Source: Chrysemys picta bellii
Lineage: Eukaryota > Chordata > Testudines > Emydidae
Assembly (NCBI RefSeq): GCF_011386835.1
Contig: NC_088791.1
Coordinates: 53,401,498-53,465,497, forward strand
Direction of reading: 5' to 3'
Length of the DNA: 64,000 bases
The notes beneath the pieces are model-generated. The model had not been told where the DNA came from. It ran no database searches and was given only the letters and a program-made list of their open reading frames with translations. The stretch's first letter is position 1; each line of letters begins with the position of its first letter. A program made the position numbers and the translations under genes. Positions 55,240 through 64,000 of this stretch are shown here, piece by piece.

Positions 55240-55952
55240 TGTCATAAACAGACAGTTAAGGGTTTATTCCTCTTTTACCTGTAAAGGGTTAAGAAGTTCA
55301 CATAGCCTAGCTGACACCTGATCAGAGAAACCAATGGGGGGACAAGATTTTTCAAGAGAAAGGAGGGAATTGAGTTCCTTTGTTCTTCTCTCTTATAAGT
55401 TCTGGGCCAGAGTGAAAAGATCCAGGAATCAACCAGGTAGTGAGTATTAGACAAAGAATAAATTAGCTTATGTTTATTTTCTTTTGTGACTTCTTTTTGA
55501 AATAGAGGGGGAATCAAATTGGGTTTTCTTTTGTGTACTTTAAGTTTTTATGCCCAGAGAGAAATCCTCTGTGTTTTTGAATCTGTTGTCTGTGAGAATA
55601 GCTTGCATGCTAATCTCCCAGAGGTTTTCCTTTCACCTTTCTTTCTTTAATTAAAAGTCTTCTTTTAAGAACCTGATTAATTTCTCCTTGTTTTAAGATC
55701 CAAGGGTTTGGATCGGTGTTCACCAGGAAATTGGTGGAGAAGTCTCTCAAGGTTACCCAGGGAAGGGTTATAGTACTTGGGAGGGAGATATTTTGGGGGG
55801 AAGACAGAGTTCCCAAATGACTCATAAATGGTTGTTTAAACGATTTGGTGGTGGCAGCATACTAATCTAAGCTGGTAATTAAGCTTAGTGGTTCTCATGC
55901 AGGTCCCCACATCTGTACCATAAAGTTCAGAGTAGGGGTTAAATCTATGACA
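55240..55952 (+). mobile_element. Solo LTR, same family as 12531-13353
   Basis: Begins tgtcataaacagacag and ends aatctatgaca, with TG...CA ends. It shares acctgtaaagggttaagaag, ttaattaaaagtcttcttttaagaacctgatt and ccacatctgtaccataaagttcagag with the antisense of the LTR at 12531. Flanking 5-mers catac and ctaac are not a good duplication, so the target site has decayed or the boundary is off slightly. No internal retroviral sequence is attached. Confidence 0.8.
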
Positions 55953-56663
55953 CTAACAGAGTCAGGGACTACTAATAAATAAATAAGTAAAATAAATCAG
56001 AGCTGGCGAGAAAGTGTTAGCCTTAACTCAGGAAAGCCTACATACTATAGCATACACTGAATGTGGAAAAACATTCACTATCCATTAGCACACACCAGAG
56101 GACATTAAAGAGAGTATTATCATTAACAATAATGCTTTTGTTATATTAAAATAACCCCTTATTATTTAGGTCAAATTGTGATACCTTTCCTCACATTGAG
56201 TAGCACCTTACTCCACAAGCATTGGAATCCAATGTTCCACCTGTGGCATAAGCCATAAGATACTATGACCTAGGCCAGAATCTGCTTAAGTGGTGTAAAG
56301 TAGTTTTAAAACAGCTGGAGAAAACCAATGGAAATTTCCCCTTATACAGGGGAAGTCTTTGCTGGCAAACAGTTGCCGGAGGTGGCTATGACACTTCCTG
56401 AGTCAGCTGCCCCCACATATGTGAGGAGTGAGAGGTGTATCACGGGTGTTCCAGGAGTGGGATGTGGACATGGGGAGGATGGTGGAGTACTGCTTCACTA
56501 TGTCTGATCCTCCACAGGTGCAAAGGCAGATCATATGCCAGCAATGGATGTTAAACCAGGCCTGGTCTGCTCTAATATCTGCTGAAACTGCATGGTCAAG
56601 GATCCGGGAGCCACAACCATCTCCCCGTGGCCACCATTCTCCATTACCTCCAAGTGCAGCTAG
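55953..56663. other. Unique stretch, no gene seen
   Basis: No convincing gene. The open frame 56428-56670 has no recognisable domain. Confidence 0.4.
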
Positions 56664-56671
56664 GACATAGT

Positions 56672-57071
56672 CAGTGGTGCAAGTAGATTTTAATTCTTAC
56701 CAGTACAGCGACTCATGGGAGGGACACAAAGGGGGGCACCAGCTAAAGGGAGGGCACGTGACCTCCCCATGTGACTCCTCCCACCCCGCCCCCAGCCCTG
56801 TCCTTTGGCTGGGCTGTACAGACCTCAGACAGGAGCCGCAGCTGCGTGGAAGAGCTGGGGGCGGGGCTGGGGATGGTACAGCTACGCCGGAGGAGCTGCC
56901 AGTATGGAGCTGTCCAGCGGCCCCACGTTCTGCTCCATTCACCACTGTGGTTCCCAGGGGAGCCCTGCGGTGTTCAGTGGATACAGAATGTGTCTTTCCG
57001 GTATGGCATGCCAGCAATAAATGTCTTAATGGTACATCGTACCTGACCATACTGGCTTACTTGCACCACTG
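56672..57071. mobile_element. hAT-type non-autonomous transposon (400 bp)
   Basis: Ends cagtggtgcaagtagatt and gcttacttgcaccactg are inverted repeats, flanked by the perfect 8-bp duplication gacatagt (56664-56671 and 57072-57079). Interior inverted words ttaccagtacagcg / ccataccgg-like sequence and a GC-rich centre make several open frames with no domain. It is intact as an insertion but non-coding. Confidence 0.92.
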
Positions 57072-57079
57072 GACATAGT

Positions 57080-57811
57080 GGAGAACCAGGGCCAAAGTGA
57101 GTTAGGGTGTCAGAATTGTCAATCTGAATGTGGATTTCAATTTAAGCTTTGCAGCAGACAGCTTTTTCTTTTGCAATTCCAGTGCCAATTCCATTTTACT
57201 CATCCATCACTATGTTGAAACCAAATTCTGCTCTCAGTTGCAGTAGTGAAGCCTCATCAACGTTATTGGAGTTATACCAGATTTGGTCTTTACTGTTCCA
57301 AACACCTATTGAAAAGTAAGCAAAGTAGAGAATAGAACTATTTTTAAAAATCGGCTCTAGAGCGCAAACTGAAAGCAGAGAAGTAATCCTTGCCTTGGCT
57401 GAGCAACAATGCACAGTAATTCCAAACATGTTTCTTTTCACTCTGGAGTAGGACACACTGAAAGGTTGTTATTGATTTATAGCAGCAAAAACAAGCACTT
57501 GACATTGATTGGACATTATATCTGCACAGTATTGATATCAAATTTTGCTAAAGCACTCAAAATACATACATCTGTCCTTTTTACCCTCTGAACACCAGTT
57601 ACCAGTGTCCTATATTCCATATGAATAACAATCTAACTACAGTATGAACTCTAATGTCATCTAGATTTAGCACCAGAATGTTGTTACATCAATCCCTGAT
57701 AGCAGTACTATACTTCAAGATCTGTCATTGACTGACCTGTTTTTACAGTTTTTACAATTCAAATCATATTGGATTAAAAACTTATCATGCATATTTTTCC
57801 ATTAAAAATAG
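57080..57811. other. Unique stretch, no gene seen
   Basis: Short open frames on both strands at 57196-57591 show no domain. No repeat end recognised. Confidence 0.4.
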
Positions 57812-58215
57812 GGCTTCCAATTAATCGCAGTTAACTCAGCCAATTAACTAAAAAAAGTGAATCACAATTTAAAAAATTATATGCAATTAATCGCAGTTTT
57901 AATTGCACTGTTAAACAATAGAATACCAATTGAAATTTATTAAATGTTTTTGGATGCTTTTCTACATTTTCAAATATATTGATTTCAATTACAACACAGT
58001 ATACAAAGTAGATAATGCTCACTTTTTTAATTGTTATTTATGATTACAAACATTTGCACTGTAAAAATGGCAAACAAAAGAAATAGTATATTTCAATTCA
58101 CCTCATACAAGTACTATAGTGCAATCTCTTTATCGTGAAAGTGCAACTTACAAATGTAGATTTTTTTTTGTTACATAACTGCACTCGAAAACAAAACAAT
58201 GTAAAACTTTAGAGC
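57812..58215. mobile_element. DNA-transposon-like repeat with aatcgcagttaa motifs
   Basis: Opens with gggcttccaattaatcgcagttaactcag and repeats gcaattaatcgcagttttaattgc, then runs through an AT-rich body (gtactatagtgcaatctctttatcg). The words resemble a repeat family common in reptile DNA. The right end was not found, so this is probably a truncated copy; superfamily not assigned. Confidence 0.5.
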
Positions 58216-58248
58216 ATGTCTGTCCCAGAGAACAGAGGACCACCAACT

Positions 58249-58402
58249 AAGAGTCTGATTCTGAACTCATACACAGCTGTGTAAATCAAGAATAACTTCA
58301 GCGATTCTGATGCCACACTGATTTAAAACTGGTGTAATTCAGTTGAAGTTAAAGGAGTTAGACTGGCGTAAAACCAGTTTAAAGGATATTAGAATCAGGC
58401 CC
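58249..58402. repeat. Palindromic MITE-like repeat
   Basis: Left gtctgattctgaactcat and right attagaatcaggccct are inverted ends; between them lie acttcagcgattctgatg and aactggtgtaattcagttgaag. The family recurs at 59717-59815 and, in variant form, at 20974-21081. Confidence 0.65.
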
Positions 58403-58470
58403 TGCGTCACTAAAATCATTCTCTGCTGCACCCATTCTTGAGATTTCAAACATTAACTCAAAACCTCTTA

Positions 58471-59666
58471 GGGTAAGTCTAAACTGCAATGTAAATCTGG
58501 GATTAGTGGAACTCAAATTAGCACACTCTGAGTTTGTTAACCTAGGGCTGAGTGTCTGCACTCATTTGTAACCCCAGGTAAGAAACTGTTGAATCCTGGG
58601 TCCCACTCTGAGGCTCTAGCATCTATACTGCATTATGAAGGCCCAAATCTAACCACCTAATCCCAGAATTCCTAGGCACACTCCCAAAATGTGTCCACTC
58701 TAGCCTTTTGTTCATGGCGCAATATGGGAAAACTTGACTTTTCACCAAACTTGACTGTCCAGAGGACAAAGAAATCAGCTTGTGGGATTGTGGAATACTT
58801 TTGATAGACCCCCAGAGCACAAGTCCAGTGAGATTGTGTCTACACTGCAAAGTTACAGGGCTTGAACATTGGGTCCTGGCTTGATTCAAGTACAGATCCT
58901 CCACCCCATGGGGTCCTGGAACCCTGGATCCGAGCCCTGGGTTAGTGTGATTTGAGTATAGATGGAAGGGAGGTGTGATGGCGTGTACAAACCCCACACT
59001 GGGCCCAAAAGAGTTAAAGGACAATATTGGGCCCAGGTAGCCCTGGCCTCCCCTAGCCCTGCAGAGCATGCTCCAACTGGAAAGGAAGCTTAAAAGGGAG
59101 CAACTCAGCTCAGAACATGGAGGAAGACAGACATACCCTGAGGACTGCTGGACAAGGATGCCAAAGAAGCCTCCCTGTGAGGAACAGGACTGTACGCTGA
59201 GCCCAGTTGGGGATGAAGGTTTAGTTGTATTTTCTTCTTCTTTTGTTACCTTATATTGGACTTGGAGCTGTGGGGAGAGAGATGGTAGGACGTGACACAG
59301 GAAGGGTAACTCTGAGGGCACTCCAGGATGTCAGGCACTGTTGACCTACATAGGGCTCAGGGTTGGAGCCTGGTGGAGTAGGAAGGCCTGAGCCCCCTTT
59401 CCAACTGCCCCTGCTGCAGGAGAGGCATAAGCCACATTCCAGCCTCACTCCCCTCTGATAAAAAGAGGACAAGGACATTGCAAACCCGAGGTGAAGCTAA
59501 GCCAATCTTCGGGTGAGGAACTGAGCTGAAAGGCCTTCCTGCTGAGAGACTATACTGGGTGTGCTACCCACTAGATCACAGCTGGCCCTCTAAGGGCTCT
59601 TTGATAGGGGGTTATTCCTGAGCCTAATTTCAAACCCTGGGTTTACATTGCAGTGTAGACATACCC
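58471..59666. mobile_element. Harbinger-type MITE interrupted by a later insertion
   Basis: Left end gggtaagtctaaactgcaa and right end ttgcagtgtagacataccc are inverted repeats extending about 25 bp with two mismatches; flanks are tta and tat. The 1.2-kb span is far longer than its relatives because an unrelated block is nested within it. Confidence 0.75.
58973..59590. mobile_element. Insertion nested in the MITE, possibly an LTR
   Basis: The block begins tgtgatggcgtgtacaaacc and ends near actagatcaca, i.e. TG...CA-like ends, and has no MITE similarity. No matching target duplication was found. Open frames here (58623-59321 on the - strand, 59068-59295 on the + strand) cross repeat boundaries and are not genes. 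Confidence 0.4.
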
Positions 59667-59716
59667 TATGATCCCCAATGGGTTAATTTAGAAAAAAAAT
59701 TACCAAGCAATTAAAG

Positions 59717-59815
59717 CCTGATTCTAATTTCACAGTATTACACCAGTCTAACTCCATTCACTTCAACAGAGTTACTCCTGATTAATATTGGTGGAAGATC
59801 AGAATCAGGCCCTTA
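59717..59815. repeat. Palindromic MITE-like repeat (about 99 bp)
   Basis: Ends gcctgattctaatttcac and agatcagaatcaggccct are inverted repeats around actccattcacttcaacagagttactcc. Same family as 58249-58402. Confidence 0.7.
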
Positions 59816-62439
59816 GCCCTTTAAAATTGAACAGGTGCCTTTTGTTATTTTGAGAAAAAGGGTTTTGAAACAGCAGAAGCGTCGAAAACTTTGTTCAATA
59901 TTTTAGCATCCACATCAGTTATCCATAGCTGTTATTGCACATAATGGCATTCAAAATGAAGTTGACACACACTTTCAAATAATGTCAATTATTGTGCAAA
60001 CATTCTACATGCCAATTAGGGTATAATGAAGCAATAATAAATGGCAGGGAAGATATTTACTGTCAGTTAATGGCCAGATAGAGGAACTGAATCCTGATTT
60101 CTTGGGCCCTAAAATTCAAGAATTAACCACTTGGAAATGCCTGACTTGGGGTCATTATTTCTATTCTAAATCATGTGAATCAAATGAATGAAGATAATAT
60201 AAAGTAATTACCGTTTGATCTTTTTCCACTTTATCTGATTAATGATGCCGTGATTACTTTCTCCCTCCTCCCCCGTTTGAAGCACCATTCTTTTCCTGGC
60301 AGTTAATAACTGGTACAGCCAGAAAGCAGGATTTGATTCAGCACTCTCTTTCACACATGGGTTTAGAACATGGAATAATATCAGGATTACATTATTGACT
60401 CTAAATTCAGTGCTTTCCTCCTCCTCTGCTTCAATTGCACCCCCTATCCATTCTACACAGGAGCACACCAGAACGTCTGGTGTATTTCCTTGGCTGGTGT
60501 GAACAGACATAGCTCAATTCAAGTCAATGGAGCTAAAACAATTCACATAGCTGAGGATCTGCCCTCATGTGTATGCCCCAAAAAGAGGATTCTGAAGTGT
60601 TCCATGGTGTGGAGGGTCATAATACATAGAGTATTTTTAGTCGTGTTTTTCTTTAACAAAGAAAAACTTGTATGAGTTCACTTCTTTTAAAAAATGTCTA
60701 AAAAAGCACATCTGCTAGGAGATAATGAGGGGTCCATTTTGGAGTAAAGTCTAAAAAAGCATTAAAAGGGTGAAAGTATACAGGAGCCCTGAAAGTGTGT
60801 GGTTTAGATATTCCAACATGAAATGTGAGTAATTTTCACGTTTTTTTTCCTTGCTGGTATGTTTTCACTATCAAAGAGACAACAGTGGTGCTCTATTTAC
60901 TACTAGGGGACAATCACAAAGACAATGGTTGCAATGTCATGATCTGTATTTCATTTTTAACTATTGAGAGTAGAATATGTAATTTGCATGACCTTAATTT
61001 TCCTCACGACTTTTAGATGACTGATTATCTTTTCCTGGGGTGTTGTTTATTTAAAACATTCCCTGTCAGAGTTATAGCTTATTGAACAATGTACGAAGTA
61101 TAATCTTTATTTATTCTGTAGCCTCCATATTACCTTCTTGTATGAATCAGTTTCCAGATCACTCCTTGTTTGATGGCTCATCACAGCTTTCCGCTGTCTG
61201 AGAATTTTGCTGCAAATATATTTAAACCTTCATGGATTACTTCTGCAAGAAGGTATAATGATTTCTGTAGTAGTATGGATGATTATTCCACATAAATTAA
61301 AGCTGGGGGAATAATACTAATTGCCAATTTTGACATTTTCATAATTATATCTCAATAAATGTTTCCATTAGTCAGCCAACTCTATTGATAAGTCACTACT
61401 GGAGTATGGATTATAGGTTTACTGTTTCAGTTTATAGCTGTGGAGTACAGTTTTATTGATGCCACTTTTACAGCAATGCTGGAAAAAATTAGACAAATTT
61501 GTATTCAAAAACTGTGTGACATCCCTTAATGCTGAGTTTGTATAGTACCTGGTATCTGATTATAATTCAGGGATGGTATTCACTTTCCAGCAAATCCGGA
61601 AAAAGTGAATTTGTCACATCACTAGATGAAAAGAAAATTGTTTGGGCCCGCAAGAATGTGGAGGTGGATCCAAGCACATAGGAAAAAATAGAAGAAAAAC
61701 CCCGAAACCCAAAAGAGAGGACGCAAAGGGAAGCTAAAAAGAACCCAAAGAGAGGAAGGGGCAAGAAGAAAGGACAGCAGAGATATAGGCAGGGACAAAG
61801 CTGTACAGGCCTTTGAAAGTGAGAAGACCTTAGCTTTGGTGCAGAAAGACTGAGATCCAGAGATGGATTCAAAGAGGGAGTTATGACTACAGCTGGTCAG
61901 AAGTTTAAAGGAATGATGATTCTTTGTACAGAAATGTTTCACCCAGTCTTATTACAGATTCAGTGAAACTTTCACTGAAACACAGGCAGGTTTTGGGGTC
62001 CACAGCTCTGGCAGGAAAGCTGGCAGCCCCAGATCCTTTGATGCAGCCAGGCTCTGGGGGCTTGAAGACTCTCTGCTCCCCCAGGAGCATCTAAGTGAAA
62101 TTGACATTCTTGTCAATTTTAATGGCTGCTATTCAGTGACTGGAATGTCAGTATCACATTTCATTTCAGGAACAAATATTCAGGGTTCTTCATTTTCCTG
62201 AGAAATTCCGTAAATTTGCTTTAATGCCAAATCAGAACAAAAGCAAATTCATAAATACCAAAATCCCCAGCAAACTGAAATCCCTGAGTTTAGGCCAGCT
62301 CTAGTTATGTTATGGGCAGAGTGACAAAGGGAAAATAATATTATCTGTATCATTTTTGATAGAGAAGACAAAGGTGTAATTTTTGACCCTATGTACTATT
62401 TTGCTTGCACTCCATCTATGCAAACTAGGAAAATGTGGT
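59816..62439. other. Unique stretch, no gene seen
   Basis: No coding motif. A purine-rich part at about 61640-61800 creates antisense Ser/Leu/Phe-rich open frames that are compositional artefacts. Confidence 0.45.
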
Positions 62440-63412
62440 TAAAAGACCACATTCAAAGAGAGGTTATCAAATTGGGAGAATGACCCTGCTGGGGTCAGTC
62501 CTGAGTCTGGTTCTATTCAATAATTTCATTTATGACTAGGATAATGGAGTGGAGATTATGCTTATAAAACTTGCAGATGACATCAAGCTGGGAGGAGTTG
62601 CAAGCACTTTGGAGGTCAGGATTAGAATTCAAAATGACCTGGATAAATTAGAGAATTAGTCTGAAATCAATAAGATGAAATTCAGTAAAGACAAGTGCAG
62701 AGTACTACACTTATGAAGGAAAAAGAAAATGCACAACTACAAAATGGAAAATAACCGGCTAGGTGATAGTACTGCTGAAAGGATCTGGGGGTTACAGTGC
62801 ATCACAAATTGAATATGAGTCAACAATGTGATGCAATTGCAAAAAGGCTAATAATTCTAGGGTATATTAACAGGATTGTCATATGTAAGATGTTCTACTC
62901 TACACTGGTGAGGCCTCAGCTGGAGTACTGGGTCTAATTCTGGGCACTACACTTTAGGAAAGATGTGGATAAATTGAAAAGTCCAGAGCAAGCAATAAAA
63001 ATGATAAAAAGTTTTCAAAACCTGACCTGTGTGGAACTGGGCATGTTTACTCTTGAGGAGAGAAGACTAAGGGGGGACGCAATAAAAGTCTTTCAATAAG
63101 CTAAGGGCTATTATAAAGAAGATGGTGATGGTTTGTTCTCCATGTCCACTGAAATTAGGATAAATAATAATGGGATTAATCTGCAGCAAGGGAGATTTAG
63201 GTTAGAAATTAGGAAAAACTTTCTAACTATAAAGGTAGTTATATTCTAGAATGGCTTCCAAAGGAGGTGGTGGAATCCCCATCATTGTAGGTTTTTAAGA
63301 TTAGGTTGGACAAACACTGTCAGAGTTAGTCTAGGTGTACTTGGACCTGCCTCAGGTTGACTTGATGACCTCTTGAGGTTGCTTCTAGTCCTGCATTTCA
63401 GTGATTGTATGA
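62440..63412 (+). mobile_element. CR1 LINE 3' half (ORF2 end plus 3' UTR)
   Basis: Typical CR1 text runs continuously: gcagatgacatcaagctggg, gatctgggggttacagtgc, tgaggcctcagctggagtactgg, gaagatggtgatggtttgttc, ggaaaaactttctaactata, ggtggtggaatccccatc, ending ttgatgacctcttgaggttg and a gtgattgtatga tail. Stops and frameshifts interrupt the RT C-terminal coding part, which begins DPAGVSPESGSIQ-like at about 62480. It is about 970 bp long, one of the longest CR1 copies in the window. Confidence 0.9.
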
Positions 63413-64000
63413 TTTGCACAGCCATTTGCTATACAAATGCTATACAAATGCTAAATTGCAGCTCCTAACTTTGTAGATGCATGTACTGATACATCTTTAA
63501 ACCAATTGTGTTTGTTTTCTTCAAAAATCAGCACAAAATTTGGCATGGTTGTCAGCCATTCTTTAAGAAAAGCCCTCTACTGCAAAAGCCAGGGTATCTT
63601 ACTGCTAGTAGGGAGGATGGACATTCATAGGCAATTTTATGTGGGGCTGCTTGCACATTTTCTTCCCATGCCCTCCTGGTCTAAGATAGATGACTTAGTT
63701 CCTGATCTGCCCAATGACTTCAGTGATGGGCATTAGATTAAGTCTACAGTCCCTCATTTTTGTGAGCAAAACTCACCTCAAAAATGATAATCAGTTTTCT
63801 ATTCATTTAAATTTTTGTCATATCTGTTTTAAAGTGGTTTTATTCAAGCAATAAAATTATCAAATAAGTGACTGAACATTACATTAAATTAATGCTAAGA
63901 GTCTATCAGGAACTGACAAAAGCAAGGACATTCAAACAAAGCTGTCACTCCACTCACTCAAAGTGACAAGTTACACAACAAATATCCTTGTTTTGATTAT
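63413..64000. other. Unique stretch to window end
   Basis: A short tandem gctatacaaat occurs at 63429-63452. Nothing else recognised; the open frame 63506-63736 has no domain. Confidence 0.4.

Noticed and set aside
56674..57078. Up to 134-codon open frames on both strands
   Set aside because: They lie entirely within the 400-bp hAT derivative bounded by TIRs and TSDs.
58623..59321. 232-codon antisense open frame
   Set aside because: It crosses the boundary between a MITE and its nested insertion and has no recognisable domain, so it is best explained as chance.
61567..61942. Antisense frames rich in Leu, Ser and Phe
   Set aside because: Compositional by-product of a purine-rich + strand.
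1..64000. Search for CRISPR arrays, operons, tRNA/rRNA genes and prokaryotic signals
   Set aside because: Nothing of the kind was seen; the direct repeats are microsatellites or transposon parts and the sequence is vertebrate nuclear DNA.

Overview
ORGANISM. The window is vertebrate nuclear DNA, almost certainly from a turtle. It is AT-rich, has no operons or prokaryotic signals, and is packed with several CR1 LINE fragments, MIR relics, Harbinger and hAT elements with short TIR-bounded derivatives, solo LTRs, a Gmr1-like Ty3 retrotransposon and young Penelope-like elements (PLEs) encoding reverse transcriptase plus GIY-YIG nuclease. That mix, and the particular repeat ends seen here, fit Testudines; species cannot be read from the sequence. 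No exon of a host protein-coding gene could be supported, so the window looks intergenic or deep-intronic. LAYOUT. 1-4.5 kb: unique AT-rich sequence with one purine tract. 4.5-13.4 kb: a repeat cluster with a CR1 3' end split by two nested hAT derivatives (8-bp target duplications), a tail-to-tail CR1, a Harbinger MITE beside a solo LTR (5-bp TSD), a GC-rich repeat with a perfect 22-bp palindrome, an antisense CR1 split by a fold-back PLE end (12-bp TSD), a decayed LINE RT, and a second solo LTR (TSD gggac). 13.4-25 kb: mostly unique, with CR1, MIR and MITE relics. 25.3-30.6 kb: a decayed Ty3-type retrotransposon with two LTRs; its order is Gag (SCAN-like capsid, zinc knuckle), protease, integrase, reverse transcriptase, i.e. 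integrase before RT as in Gmr1 elements. 31.1-35.4 kb: a nearly full-length PIF/Harbinger transposon with an open DDE transposase frame, a convergent decayed Myb/SANT gene, and a 96-codon open frame on the opposite strand inside the Myb intron. 37-41.5 kb: Harbinger-type and hAT-type short elements. 42.6-47.2 kb: an LTR-like element split by a 3.7-kb PLE head-to-head dimer with 1,263-bp arms and a 14-bp TSD. 49-52 kb: an LTR-like block, a fold-back repeat and a very young truncated PLE. 55-59.7 kb: a solo LTR, a 400-bp hAT derivative and a nested MITE. 62.4-63.4 kb: a CR1 3' half. HOW THE PARTS RELATE. Genes here serve mobile elements, not the host. The Harbinger transposase and Myb-like protein normally act together on the TIRs, and the MITEs at 5.7, 24.0, 37.6, 39.2, 40.7 and 58.5 kb carry related ends and could have been mobilised by such an enzyme. 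The PLE RT and GIY-YIG nuclease explain the 12-14 bp duplications around four insertions, three of which are inverted (fold-back) structures. Near-identity of the PLE copies (one difference seen in about 380 bp) points to recent activity. All family names rest on motif and end recognition by eye; no database search was possible.
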